Below are positions 53,883 through 63,629 of a DNA stretch of 64,000 nt, piece by piece; position 1 is the stretch's first letter, and each line of letters begins with the position of its first letter. The notes beneath the pieces were generated by a model that did not search any database, was not told the DNA's origin, and saw nothing but the letters and a program-made list of their open reading frames with translations. A program made the translations under genes and the position numbers. This DNA comes from CAWCAL01 sp963695075. Its GTDB lineage: Bacteria; Actinomycetota; Acidimicrobiia; Acidimicrobiales; CAWCAL01. Location of the stretch: positions 722,334 to 786,333 of the forward strand of contig CAVOFR010000003.1 of NCBI GenBank assembly GCA_963695075.1, given 5' to 3'.

Positions 53883-54533
53883 GTGACCGGCCGCACCGTG
53901 GCACGATGCCGACCATGGGTCGGGTATCGCACGAAGAACAGTGCGCCACGGGTGCTGCTGGCCGTCCTGGTCACGTTCGGAATCCTGATGTGGGGAGCCG
54001 GGGCGGCCGCCGGTCCGGTCCAGGGCCGAACCCTGGACACCGAGCAGGCGATCGGGCTGGCGGCAGGCGACCTGGGCAACGGCGTCTTCACCCAGAGCGG
54101 CGCCGATGCCGACCCGCTCAGCCTGAAGACCGTGGTGATGGCCGAGGCCTCGGATCTGTCGTTGTACGTCGCGGTGTTCGCCGAGCCGCTCGTCGACCCC
54201 GATGCGGTGGCCGCCGGACTGCTCGCCTCGGTCGCGGCCGGGGCCGATCCCGACCTCCCGGTCCTGGTCACGGTGTTCGCCCCCGGCCAGTTCGGCCAGG
54301 CCACCAGCGGTGTCCGACGCGCCGAGCTGGAGCGGGCGCTCCTCGACGCCCAGGACGCGATCCTGTCGGGCTCGCCCACGCTGGGGGCCGAGGCGATGGC
54401 CGCCTCCCTGACCGCGAGCGAGGGCCTCCGTTGGGGCCGCGTCCTCGTCGGTGTGGGCGTCGCCGGTGTGGTGATCGGACTGGTCCTGCTCGGGACCTTC
54501 ACCCGGATCAGAACCCGCCCGCGTCGCCGATAG
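53883..54533 (+). CDS. hypothetical two-helix membrane protein
   Basis: 216 residues from GTG 53883; ATG 53841 is in frame upstream. A signal or anchor helix (LLAVLVTFGILMWGAGAAAG), an Ala/Asp/Leu-rich extracytoplasmic region and a C-terminal helix (VLVGVGVAGVVIGLVLLGTF) with a basic end. The layout resembles TPM-like or other two-helix envelope proteins but lacks their motifs. Its 3' end overlaps the lepB 3' end by 26 bases, convergent. Confidence 0.6.
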   Translation: MTGRTVARCRPWVGYRTKNSAPRVLLAVLVTFGILMWGAGAAAGPVQGRTLDTEQAIGLAAGDLGNGVFTQSGADADPLSLKTVVMAEASDLSLYVAVFAEPLVDPDAVAAGLLASVAAGADPDLPVLVTVFAPGQFGQATSGVRRAELERALLDAQDAILSGSPTLGAEAMAASLTASEGLRWGRVLVGVGVAGVVIGLVLLGTFTRIRTRPRRR

Positions 54534-55107
54534 GCCACAACCGCACGCTGGCCCGGCCGATGATGAGATCGCCGTCGACGGTGCCGAACGCCCTGCTGTC
54601 GACCGATCGACCGCGATGGTCCCCGAGCACGAAGAAGCGACCGTCGGGTACGACGAGCGGATCGGCCCGCTTGGCCGTGGTGACCGTTCCCGCCGCGAGA
54701 TAGGGCTCGTCGAGCGGGACCGAGTTGCGGATCACACCCCCGTCGACGAACTCGATGCGGTCACCGGGAAGGCCGATGATGCGCTTCACGAGGGCGTCGA
54801 CGTCGTCCTCGACCGTCTCGGGCGGCCGGAACACGACCAGATCGCCGTGGTGGAAGTCGCCCAGGTCGCCGGCCAGCTTGTTGGCCACGATCCAGTCGCC
54901 CGGTTCGATCGTGGGGATCATCGAGCCCGAGGGCACCTGGTAGGGCTCGGCCACCCAGGTCTTCAGCCCGGTGCCGATGAGCAACGCGGGTACCAGCCAG
55001 AGCAGCCAGGAGAGCACCCCGCGGGCGCGCCGTCGCCAGGCCGAAGGCGACGCTTTCGCGTTGCCGGTCGACGGTCTGGTGTCGCTGGTGGTCTGGGTCG
55101 GGTCCAT
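54508..55107 (-). CDS. lepB: signal peptidase I
   Basis: 199 residues from ATG 55107. One helix (LSWLLWLVPALLIGTGL), then catalytic Ser in QVPSGSMIPTIEPGDWI, Lys in ALVKRIIGLPGDRIE and FVLGDHRGRSVDSRAFG. A complete SPase I that cleaves exported proteins at the membrane. The protein is short but all boxes B-E are present. Confidence 0.94.
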   Translation of the reverse strand: MDPTQTTSDTRPSTGNAKASPSAWRRRARGVLSWLLWLVPALLIGTGLKTWVAEPYQVPSGSMIPTIEPGDWIVANKLAGDLGDFHHGDLVVFRPPETVEDDVDALVKRIIGLPGDRIEFVDGGVIRNSVPLDEPYLAAGTVTTAKRADPLVVPDGRFFVLGDHRGRSVDSRAFGTVDGDLIIGRASVRLWPIGDAGGF

Positions 55108-55276
55108 GGGAATGGTCGTGCCGGGTTCTGCGTTGTACCAACCACGAGGTCACGGAGTCGGCCGATGGTCGTTTCGGTATGTTTTACCCCTCCAGGAGCA
55201 GGCTGGCGCCATCGTCGGCTCCGTGACCGATTCGAGCGCGATTGGGAGGAACCCGGGATCCGGGTGACCAGGCAGC

Positions 55277-56448
55277 ATGGGTAGTTCGATTTCACTCGGT
55301 CGGATCTTCGGGATCCCGGTTGGACTCAACTGGAGCCTGCTCGCGATCGCCGCCCTGCTCACGTGGTCGCTGGCCGACGGCCTCTACCCCGCTCTCTACC
55401 CCGACATCCATCCGGTCACGGCGTGGCGTCATCTCGGTGCTGTCGGTCCTGCTGTTCTTCGGGTCGATCCTGGCCCACGAGCTGGGCCACTCGGTGGTGG
55501 CCCGTCGGGCCGGCATCGAGGTCGACGGCATCACCCTCTGGCTGCTGGGAGGTGTCGCCCGGCTGCGCCGCGAGCCCACCACCGCCGGCGACGAGCTGCG
55601 GATCGCGGCGGCGGGACCGGCCGTCAGCGTGATGGCGGCCCTGGTCTTCGGCGCCCTGGCGTTCGGCAGCGACCAGCTGCCCTTCGAGAACGTGATGACC
55701 GGCATCGCCATGTACCTGGCGATCGTCAACGGGGCTCTGGCGCTGTTCAACCTGCTGCCGGCGGCGCCGCTCGACGGGGGCCGGATCCTCGCCAGCCTGG
55801 TGTGGATGCGCACCGGCAACCGGACCAAGGCCACGTCGGTGGCCACGACGGGCGGCAAGATCGTCGGGTCCCTCTTCATCGCCTGGGCCGCCTACCGGTT
55901 CTTCGTGCTCGAGGACTCCTTCGGCCTGTGGACCGGCCTGATCGGACTGTTCATCATCCAGACCGCCTCGCGTGAACAACAGGCCCGGCAGGTGACCAAC
56001 AAGCTGGCCGCGGTACGCGTCGACCAGGTCATGCGGCCCCATCCCCCGGTGGCCGAGGACTGGATGACCCTCGGCGATCTCTCCGGCCAAGCTCGACGGC
56101 CACTTCTCCCACTCGGCCTACCCGGTCCGCGGCTTCGACGGTCGGATCGTGGCCATGCTGTCGATGGCCGACCTGTCGGGGCTCGATCCGTACACCTGGA
56201 CCGACCAACGGGTCCTGGCGCTGGCCCGACCGATCGACCAGGTCGACGTCATCCGGGCCGACGCCCACCTCGATCAGGCGCTCCAGTCGATGCGCCATCA
56301 GGGCGGTGAAGCCCTGGTGGTGGACGAGACCGGCCGCACCGTCGGCACGTTCGGCCCCACCGAGCTCCAACACGGCGCCCTCATCGCCCGCTTCGACGAA
56401 CAGCCACAGGCCCCCGGGGTCTCCCACCAGGGAGGCCCCGCCAGGTAG
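55277..56448 (+). CDS. site-2 protease (M50) with CBS domains, two frameshifts
   Basis: ATG 55277 gives MGSSISLGRIFGIPVGLNWSLL, the Rip3-type opening. After HPVTA the frame changes at about 55420-55432 to VISVLSVLLFFGSILAHELGHSVVARR (HExxH site), then AAGPAVSVMAAL and NLLPAAPLDGGRIL (second metal motif with Asp). A second break at about 56085-56095 leads to CBS-type sequence HFSHSAYPVRGFDGRIVAMLSMADL and GGEALVVDETGRTVG. The repaired length is about 390. It cleaves membrane-bound substrates such as anti-sigma factors. Confidence 0.85.
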
Positions 56449-56628
56449 CCACCCCTGCCGGTGACGGCGGTCCGCTCTGCCCCTCCCCCCACTCGGACCG
56501 CCGTCATCGGCCCTGGTGTCCGCCCCTGTACGAAATCCTGGCGGATACGACCCCTCCGTACGGGTGAGCACGAAGATTTCAGGCCGGTGGGCGCCGCGCA
56601 GGAAGTGATTCGACCTCGCACCGAACGC

Positions 56629-56994
56629 TCACAGACGGAGCGTTCTGCGTAGCACCTCGTCGATCGCGTACCGGGTCGGTCTGCCGAGACGGCCGAGCCG
56701 TCGTACGAGGCGTCGGACCGAGACCGCTCTGACCTGCTCTACCTGGAACGCGGTCGCCGTCTGGAGACCGTTGTCACCGTCGGGGTCGACGACCACGTGC
56801 AAAGGCACGTCCCGCAACGTCGAGGTGCCGGGGACGACGATCGTCATCTGCAGATTCGGGTGATGGAGTCGATCATCGGAGACGACCACGGCGGGGCGAT
56901 GAAAGGCCTGCTCGGGGTCGGTGGGATCTGCACCGAAGTCGACCAACCAGACATCTCCCCTGACGATGTCGCGTTCGTCAGTCACCCAGGCCAT
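56629..56994 (-). CDS. MazF/PemK-family toxin
   Basis: 121 residues from ATG 56994. Opening RGDVWLVDFGADPTDPEQAFHRPAVVVSDDRLHH is the MazF pattern, followed by VVPGTSTLRDVPLHVVV, and DGDNGLQTATAFQVEQVRAVSVRRL, with the conserved Ser/Thr and Gln. Likely endoribonuclease. The start overlaps the antitoxin stop by 17 bases, antitoxin first, as in classical mazEF. No frame problem. Confidence 0.88.
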   Translation of the reverse strand: MAWVTDERDIVRGDVWLVDFGADPTDPEQAFHRPAVVVSDDRLHHPNLQMTIVVPGTSTLRDVPLHVVVDPDGDNGLQTATAFQVEQVRAVSVRRLVRRLGRLGRPTRYAIDEVLRRTLRL

Positions 56995-57241
56995 CCATCG
57001 CGGCAGCTTCCATCTGGTTGGCCTCGTCTCGGTACGCGGTGACGTCGGATGGGGCGAGATCGTCGAGTGCAGACCCGACCGACGACCACCAGTCGGCGAC
57101 CTCGAGTTGGTGCACCGCGTCGGCCACGACCTCGAGCATCGACGTGCCCCTGCGCTCGGCTATCCGAGCGATCTCATCGCGCAGTTCATACGGAACTCTG
57201 AGGGTGGTGGACGGCTTCGTCGTCGTCTTGGAAAGCGCCAT
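56978..57241 (-). CDS. ribbon-helix-helix antitoxin
   Basis: 87 residues from ATG 57241. The N-terminal RHH fold reads PSTTLRVPYELRDEIARIAERRGTSMLEVVADAV, and the C-terminal tail DWWSSVGSALDDLAPSDVTAYRDEANQ should wrap the toxin. Partner of the overlapping MazF-type gene. The promoter palindrome at 57245 abuts the start. Confidence 0.85.
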   Translation of the reverse strand: MALSKTTTKPSTTLRVPYELRDEIARIAERRGTSMLEVVADAVHQLEVADWWSSVGSALDDLAPSDVTAYRDEANQMEAAAMDGLGD

Positions 57242-57244
57242 TCC

Positions 57245-57254
57245 AGTATACTAC
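57245..57254 (-). promoter_or_regulatory. putative -10 and operator of the toxin-antitoxin operon
   Basis: AGTATACT (57245-57252) is a palindrome. On the minus strand TAGTAT, ending 57249, is a good -10, with 7 bases to the antitoxin ATG. That spacing would give a leaderless or nearly leaderless transcript, typical for actinobacteria, and allows autorepression. Confidence 0.55.
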
Positions 57255-57379
57255 CAGAGCGACTGAACAGGCGGCTTCGGCATGTCTGACCAAGCCACGA
57301 AGGTCTGGGGTCTTGGACGGAGGGAAACGCGGGGTTGGTGGACGCATGCTCGACGAGGTCGACCCTCTACCATCCGTCG

Positions 57380-58905
57380 ATGGCGATAGCCGACCAGGCC
57401 GACGCTCCGGCGCGTTCGTGGCGTGTCGCCGGCCGGGAGATCCCGGTGGTTCTCCCGACGCTCGACGACCCGCGCCTGCACCTTGCCCTGGTCATCACGA
57501 CGGTCCAGGTCCTGGGTCAGGTCGTGTTCGACTTCGACCTGTCGATCACCCAGATCCTTGTGTCGATCGGCGTCTGTGCGCTCCTCGAGGGCGCCATCAC
57601 CCTGTGGCGACGCCACGAGCTGGTGTGGCCGGCCAGCGCCATGCTGACCGGCAACGGCGTCGCGCTGATCCTGCGCGTGCCGGGTACCGAGCACGGCGAC
57701 TGGTGGTCCACCCGAGGCTGGTGGGCGTTCGCCACGATCGCCGGCTTCTCCGTGCTCTCGAAGTACCTGATCCGATGGCGGGGTCGACACGTCTTCAACC
57801 CGTCCAACCTGGGCCTGGTCGTCGGCGTGTTCGCCTTCCGCCTCCTGCCGATCGACGCGCTCAACGACCTCCAGATCGATCTCCAGGACCTGTGGTGGGG
57901 TCCGATGTCGATCGGGATGATCATCACACTCGTCGTCATCTTCGACGGGGCCCTCGCCATCACCCGCCCGATCGGGATGCTGGGCATGGCGCTCACGTTC
58001 TGGGGGGTCTTCGCCGCCGGGACCGCCGTAATCGCCGCGAGCGGGCACTGCATCCTGGCCCGCTGGCACCTCGGACCCCTGTGCGACTGGGAGCTCTGGC
58101 GGGTGCTGGTCACCTCACCCGAGGTCCTGATCTTCCTCGCGTTCATGATCACCGACCCCAAGACGACCCCATCGGACCGATTCCAACGCCTGGCGTTCGG
58201 CGGAATGGTCGGCGTGCTGGCGGTGCTGTTCGTCGCACCGCACGAGACCGAGCTGCGCGTGAAGCTCGCCATCCTGGCCAGCCTCGTAGTCGGCTGTGCA
58301 TTGAGGCCGCTGGTCGAGCGCCTGGTGCCGGCCGGCGCCGAGTCGTTCGCCGAGGCATTCGGTTGGCTCGGCGGGTGGCCACAACGCGTCGCGATCGGGA
58401 CGGTCACGGCACTCGGCCTGGCGACGGTGATCGTCGGCGCCGCGAGCCTGTCCGACGTCGAAACGCCGGTCCTCGCCTCACGACGGCGACCGGCCCGTCC
58501 TGGTGGGTCCCTCCGACCTCCCGCCGGTCACGATCGACACCTCGGCCGAGGGTCTGAGCCCACCGATGACCGACGAACGGGCCCGAGAGCTCGCCCTCGA
58601 CCTCGTGAACGCCCTGGCCGTGGAGGCACGGGCGCTGGAGGAAGGCGACGCCGGAGCTGGCGGCCACGGTGAGCGGCGGCGCCCGCCTCTCGGCCCTGGA
58701 GGACGCGATCGCCTCGGGCCAGCCGACGACGGCGCCGGACCACCGGTTCACCGAGCTGACGATCGTCGTCGAGCGGGCCGGTCCCCAGTCGCCCCCCGTT
58801 CTGGCGGTCCGGGCCACTAGCCCATCGGGCGATGCGACCGAGCCCTACGTGCTGGTCGCCCACGGCGACCACTTCGTGCTCGTCGCCCCGGCGGCTCTCC
58901 CGGTG
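57380..58905 (+). CDS. UnbU-like (enediyne E5-type/RnfD-like) membrane protein with C-terminal extension, frameshifted
   Basis: ATG 57380 (MAIADQADAPARSWRVAGREI) starts a protein with about ten membrane helices: LHLALVITTVQVLGQ, ITQILVSIGVCALLEGAI, PASAMLTGNGVALILRVP, FNPSNLGLVVGVFAF, SPEVLIFLAFMITDPKTTP, all in the UnbU/RnfD pattern. Frameshifts at about 58470 and 58648 lead to LVGPSDLPPVTIDTSAEGLSPPM, TDERARELALDLVNALAVEARAL, then ELAATVSGGARLSALED. No stop is met before the FG-GAP protein that follows. Flavin attachment sites of RnfD are not obvious. Function is unknown outside enediyne loci. Confidence 0.7.
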
Positions 58906-60629
58906 GCCGGACACCGGCGGCACCGGCGGTACGACGACCGACGTGGCGCAGACCGGAGAACCCGTCGAGGAACCGATCGATCCCGAGGTGCTGGCCGGTC
59001 TGCGTTTCACCGACGTGACCGATTCCGCCGGCCTGGGCATGCCCCACGGGGTCCCCAGCGATGCGTTGGACGGCGACGTGTTCGCCGGCGGGGCGGCGGC
59101 CGAGGACTACGACGGTGACGGCGACATCGATCTCTACCTGACCAGCAGCGGCCTCCCGAACCTCCTCTACCGCAACGACGGCGACGGGACTTTCACCGAT
59201 GTGGCCGCATCGGCCGGCGTCGAAGCGCACGCCGATCGAGGGGGCGACGGAGCCCCGGTGTGGGCCGACATCGACGGCGACGCCGACCTCGACCTCCTCG
59301 TCACCAGCGCACTCGGGTCCCGCACCCTGCTCTATGTGAACGACGGCACCGGCTCGTTCACCGACGAAGCGCAGGAGCGAGGGCTCTACACGCCCGACCC
59401 CGATCCCGCGTTCTCGCAGAACTTCGGGGCCACGTTCGCCGACATCGATCTCGACGGCGACCTCGACCTCTTCGTCGCCCGCTGGGCGACCGAGTGGCTC
59501 GAAGGTGAGCAACCCTACGGGGGTGACCCGGGAGACGCCGGCGACGTCGATCGATCCGATCTGTGCGACCTGGACCCGGGGCAGGGGGCGACGGGAGACA
59601 CGTACCGGACATCGGCCCTCTACCTCAACGACGGCACGGGCGTGTTCAGCGACGGCACCGGGGCATGGGGTCTGGATCTCGACTCGGTGGCGGCGTTCCA
59701 GCCCACGTTCGCCGACTTCGACAACGACCGCTGGCCCGATCTGTTCCTGACCGGTGACTTCTGCACCTCCCGGCTGTACCGCAACGATCAGGGTCAGGGC
59801 TTCGTCGACATCACCGAGTCGGCCGGGGTCGGGACCGCCGAGAACGCCAAGGGGTCGGTGGTCGCCGATCTCGACGGGGACGGGTCACTCGACTGGTTCG
59901 TGACCTCGACCGCCCATCCCACCGCCGGCGGCGGCTGCCCCGATCTGGGCGGACTGATCGGATGCAGCGGCAACCGGGTCTATGCCCAGACCGGGCCCGG
60001 GAGCTTCGAGGACGCCACCGACGAGTTCGGGCTCCGGGACGGCTATTGGGGCTGGGGGGCGGCCGCGGCCGACCTGAACAACGACGGCCATGTGGACATC
60101 GCCCAGACCAACGGGTTCTTCGACTCGACCGACTACTTCGTCACCGATCCGACGACGATCTGGGTCAACCCGGGGACCCTGCCTCTGCTGCGGGCCACCG
60201 AACAGGTCGGCCTCGAGGATCGTCGCGGCCGGCAAGGCGCTGACCACCCTCGACTACGACGACGACGGCGACCTCGACCTGCTCGTCGCCAACTCCGGTG
60301 CCCCGCCCCGCCTGTGGCGCAACGAGACGCCGCCCGGCAACGAACGGATCGCCATCCGGCTCCGCGATCGCGAGGGTGTCGATCCGCGGGGAATCGGGGC
60401 TCGGGTGGAGGTCGACCTGGGCGACGCCGGTCGACACGTGAGCGAGGTCCGGGCCGGCGGGTCCTTCCAGGGCAGCGACCCCACCGTCATCCACATCGGT
60501 GTCGGGGCGGCTGCGGGACAGGAGTCGTTCAGGGCGACCGTCTTCTGGCCGGGAGAGGCCACGCCGCAGACGACCGAGGTCACCGCCGGCACCGAGGTGA
60601 CGATCGAGCGGGCGCCGCGGAGGGAGTGA
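58906..60629 (+). CDS. UnbV/CRTAC1-type FG-GAP beta-propeller protein, frameshifted
   Basis: From about 58906, LRFTDVTDSAGLGMPHG opens a propeller with seven Asp-rich FG-GAP repeats (DYDGDGDIDLYLT, DIDGDADLDLLVT, DIDLDGDLDLFVA, DFDNDRWPDLFLT, DLDGDGSLDWFVT, DLNNDGHVDIAQT, DYDDDGDLDLLVA), followed by the ASPIC_UnbV domain (GARVEVDLGDAG, VSEVRAGGSFQGSDP). A frameshift at about 60220-60240 separates the sixth and seventh repeats. There is no signal peptide of its own and no clear start, so it may be fused to the upstream UnbU-like protein. Calcium binding and export are expected. Confidence 0.8.
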
Positions 60630-60645
60630 TTCGACTCCGGTTCTG

Positions 60646-61041
60646 TCAGCGCTTCGGTCTGATCACCTTCACGTGTGATGCGATCGCATCGGGCCGAGTC
60701 AACGATCTCGACGCGAGGTGTGCCTCGGTCGGCCACACGAGCACCGTGAGGTAGGCCAGCTTGTCGCGGAAGGGCAGTTCTCCGGCCACGTCGAGCTTGG
60801 CCCGCCCGAGGCTGGAGCCCTCCTGTCGGTGTCGGCCGATCATCGCCAGCTCGGCCGGCTCGAGATCGATACCCGCCCGCCACGCCGTCCAGGCCGCCAC
60901 GTCCACGCCGAGCCGGTCGGTCACCAGGTCGACGGCCGTGGCGAGGACGGCGACCCCTCGCCAGCGTTCCACCTCGGGGACCACGACATCGGGCCCCAGG
61001 TCGGGCCGGGCCAGGTAGCCGGCGAGATCGCGGAGGTTCAT
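60646..61041 (-). CDS. hypothetical protein
   Basis: 131 residues from ATG 61041. Soluble, mixed alpha/beta (VPEVERWRGVAVLATAVDLVTDRLG, RDKLAYLTVLVWPTEAH). No recognised motif. It starts exactly where a degraded glycosyltransferase ends, and may be a displaced fragment of a larger gene. Confidence 0.45.
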   Translation of the reverse strand: MNLRDLAGYLARPDLGPDVVVPEVERWRGVAVLATAVDLVTDRLGVDVAAWTAWRAGIDLEPAELAMIGRHRQEGSSLGRAKLDVAGELPFRDKLAYLTVLVWPTEAHLASRSLTRPDAIASHVKVIRPKR

Positions 61042-61490
61042 CAGCGTCGGTTCTCGCCTCTTCCACGAGGGCCGCTATGAGGCTGTTGAACAAGCCGCAT
61101 CTTGGCGGCGGCCGTAGACGACGCCCTATTCGCCAACCGATCGTCGGGCAGCGCATACAGCCCATGGAGCGTGTTGACTCTGCCCGCTCCAGCTGCGAGC
61201 CGGCCGATCACTCCCGGTTTCGGGTTGTGGGTGTGCACGACGTCGGGTCGAAGCTTGCGCAACAGCCGATAGAGCTCGCGGCAGAGCCGCAGATCGTCGC
61301 CGGGCGACCAGGCCCGAGTCGCGTGTCGAAGCGCTACGTGCTCGACACCCGCGCCTCCACGGCCGGTACGTTCTCGTCCGCCGCCGATGCGCCGATCACC
61401 CGGTGGCCGGCATCAACGAACGCCTCGAGCTGGGGCCGAGCAGGAGCTCGAGGCTCATGGCGACGGTCGTGACGGGGATGACGACCGGTT
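61041..61490 (-). pseudogene. glycosyltransferase family 4 N-terminal fragment
   Basis: Pieces in different frames spell a GT4 N-terminus: PVVIPVTTVAMSLE, LEAFVDAGHRVIGASAADENVPAVEARG, VEHVALRHATRAWSPGDDLRLCRELYRLLR and LRPDVVHTHNPKPGVIGRLAAGAG, NTLHGLYALPDDRLANRA. Then the homology ends and the frame stops. The C-terminal catalytic domain is missing, and at least two frame changes occur. It probably transferred sugars to capsule or exopolysaccharide. Confidence 0.7.
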
Positions 61491-61504
61491 GCCAGGGGCG
61501 TCGG

Positions 61505-62410
61505 TCACGTACCCAGGGGCACGCGCTGCGACGCCAACCGCCGCCGGGCCACTTCGAGCGCGATCACGTCGATCACGATCACCGCCAGCGCGATCCCCAC
61601 CGCCAACCCGGGTCGAGAGCTTGCGGCGGCGATCCGTGACGCCACGAGGACCGACGGGGCGTGGATCAAGAGCAGCACGCCGAACGGCGGCTCCCATCTG
61701 CCCTCGTCGCTCGGGGCCTGCCCTTCATCCCCGTAAGGATCCTCGAAGTCCCGATCCGACAGCACGGCCTCGGCGATCCACGAGCGGATCGGCTCGGCCA
61801 GAATGACACCGAAACACGCCAGGCAACCGGCCATGGCCGACGGCCGGCCGATGCTGCCGTAGGCCGAGGCCCACAGGACCACGGCGACGAGCGGCCACCA
61901 CGACGCCGGTATGACATGAGCGCCGCTCCGGAGCGCATCCGCCGCGAAGAGCGTCACCACCACCAGAGCCACGACCGTTCCCTCGGTGTCGGGGGCCCCG
62001 GCCCACTGCCCGACGATCGTGACCACCAGAAGGATCCAGATCGTCTCGTCGTCGAGCAGACGGCCGGCGCGCTCCATGGCGAAGCCCATCGCCGGCACGG
62101 CCAGCAGCAGCACCCAGGGCAGGGTGGTCCCCTCGCCGAAGAGCTCCATCGCCGTCGCCGCCGCCCCTGCAACGACGATCCCGGCCAGCACCGGCAATGG
62201 CGCGGCGTCGCGGACGAACCACAGGATCAGCACCGCCAGGATGAGCCAGATCGACGCCTGCCGCTCGTAGACGACCACCAGCGTGACCAGCAGGGCGGCC
62301 CAACCGGGATTGAGCCGGTGCAGATGGGGGGCCTGGTAGAGACCGAACAGGGCGACCGCGCTAACGACGAACGCGATCAGCACGTAGTCGAGGTTCCAGG
62401 TGTCGATCAC
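61505..62410 (-). CDS. polytopic membrane protein, O-antigen-ligase-like region
   Basis: 301 residues from ATG 62410. Eight or nine helices (VLIAFVVSAVALFGLYQ, AALLVTLVVVY, LILAVLILWFVR, VLLLAVPAMGFAM and others). The topology fits O-antigen ligase/polymerase-type proteins, but the diagnostic loop is not visible. Position among polysaccharide genes is the main support. Confidence 0.5.
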   Translation of the reverse strand: MIDTWNLDYVLIAFVVSAVALFGLYQAPHLHRLNPGWAALLVTLVVVYERQASIWLILAVLILWFVRDAAPLPVLAGIVVAGAAATAMELFGEGTTLPWVLLLAVPAMGFAMERAGRLLDDETIWILLVVTIVGQWAGAPDTEGTVVALVVVTLFAADALRSGAHVIPASWWPLVAVVLWASAYGSIGRPSAMAGCLACFGVILAEPIRSWIAEAVLSDRDFEDPYGDEGQAPSDEGRWEPPFGVLLLIHAPSVLVASRIAAASSRPGLAVGIALAVIVIDVIALEVARRRLASQRVPLGT

Positions 62411-62493
62411 GGCTACCAGGGTGGCACGGCGGGCGGGCCCACGCTGGCTTTGGGACGCCGAGGGCAGGCGCTTCGCGCCGGGCGGGCTCCTCT

Positions 62494-62541
62494 GGAGTTC
62501 AGCGAAAGCGAGCTTCGCTCTGTCCCTCCCCGCTGAACTCC
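62494..62541. repeat. nested inverted repeat, family D copy 2
   Basis: GGAGTTCAGCG (62494-62504) pairs perfectly with CGCTGAACTCC (62531-62541), enclosing a smaller hairpin AGCGA-GCT-TCGCT. It touches the repaired CapD stop at 62542. Same family as 48271. Confidence 0.8.
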
Positions 62542-63600
62542 TTACTCGACCACCTCGGGCCCGCGCTCACGGGTGACCGCGGGCGCCACGGCATCCAGGT
62601 CGGCCTCGGCCACTTTCATCGCGTCGCGAACCACAAGGCGGCACATCACAGTGGGAGATGAGCCGGTGGTGGGGCCGCTCATCGATCTCGCCACCGCTGA
62701 ACAGCACTTCATGCATCTTCTCGCCCGGTCGCAGTCCGGTGAACACGATCTCGATGGACCGGTCGGCGTCGGCGACCATCCGGCGGGCCACGTCGACGAT
62801 CTTCACCGGCTCGCCCATGTCGAGCACGAGGACTTCGCCGTCGTCGCCGATCGCGCCGGCCTGGATGACCAGCTGCACCGCCCCTTCGACCGTCATGAAG
62901 AACCGGGTCACGTCGGGGTGGGTGACCGTGACCGGACCACCGGCCTCGATCTGCCGGCGGGTGGCGGGCAGGACCGACCCCCTCGATCCCAGGACGTTGC
63001 CGAACCGGACCGACAGGTAGGTGCCGACGCGCTGCTCGCCGGCATGGGCGGTCAGCTGCTCGGCCAGCCGCTTGGTCCAACCCAGCACCGAGGTGGCGTC
63101 GGCGGCCTTGTCGGTGGACACGTTGACGAACCGCTCGACGCCATAGTCACGGGCCGCGTCGAGCGGACTCTGCGTCCCCCACACGTTGGTCTTTCGCCCT
63201 CGGGGGGATGCATCTCCAACAGCGGCAGGTGCTTCAGCGCAGCGGCGTGGAACACCACCTCGGGTCGATGGATGGCGAACACCTCGTCCATGCGCTCGGC
63301 GTTGCGCAGGTCGGCGACGACGAGGTTGGGATCGTCGAGCAGCGCCCGGCCTTCGAGCGAGGGCTGCGCCGAATGCAACGCCGATTCGTCCCGGTCCAAC
63401 ATGATCAGTTCGGCCGGAGCGAAGAGGTTGACCTGCCGGCAGAGCTCGCTGTCGATCGAGCCACCGGCCCCGGTGATCAGCACCCGCTTGCCGGCCACGT
63501 CGCAGGCCACCGGCTGCAGATCGGTGTCGATCTCCCGGCGGCCCAGCAGGTCGGCTTCGGTCACCGGCCGGATGTCGGCCACCCCGATCGCCGTGTTAGG
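62542..63600 (-). CDS. CapD-like polysaccharide biosynthesis epimerase/dehydratase, N-terminally truncated, frameshifted
   Basis: Sequence from 63600 down reads TAIGVADIRPVTEADLLGR, then a Rossmann fold GKRVLITGAGGSIDSELCRQV (Gly replaced by Asp in GSIGSEL), LDRDESALH and FHAAALKHLPLLEMHP. A frame change near six consecutive C at 63202-63207 leads to KTNVWGTQSPLDAA, NVSTDKAADATSVLGWTKR, FGNVLGSRGSVLP, FTGLRPGEKMHEVLF. A third change near 62635 gives AMKVAEADLDAVAPAVTRE and stop at 62542. The N-terminal membrane half normally in this family is missing; DNA right of 63600 is unrelated. Confidence 0.75.
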
Positions 63601-63629
63601 GCCACCAGCTGTTCCCGCAGAAGGACCCG

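Noticed and set aside
57380..60629. Enediyne biosynthetic gene cluster
   Set aside because: Only E5/E4-like genes are present; no polyketide synthase or other enediyne core gene. Such pairs occur widely without enediynes.
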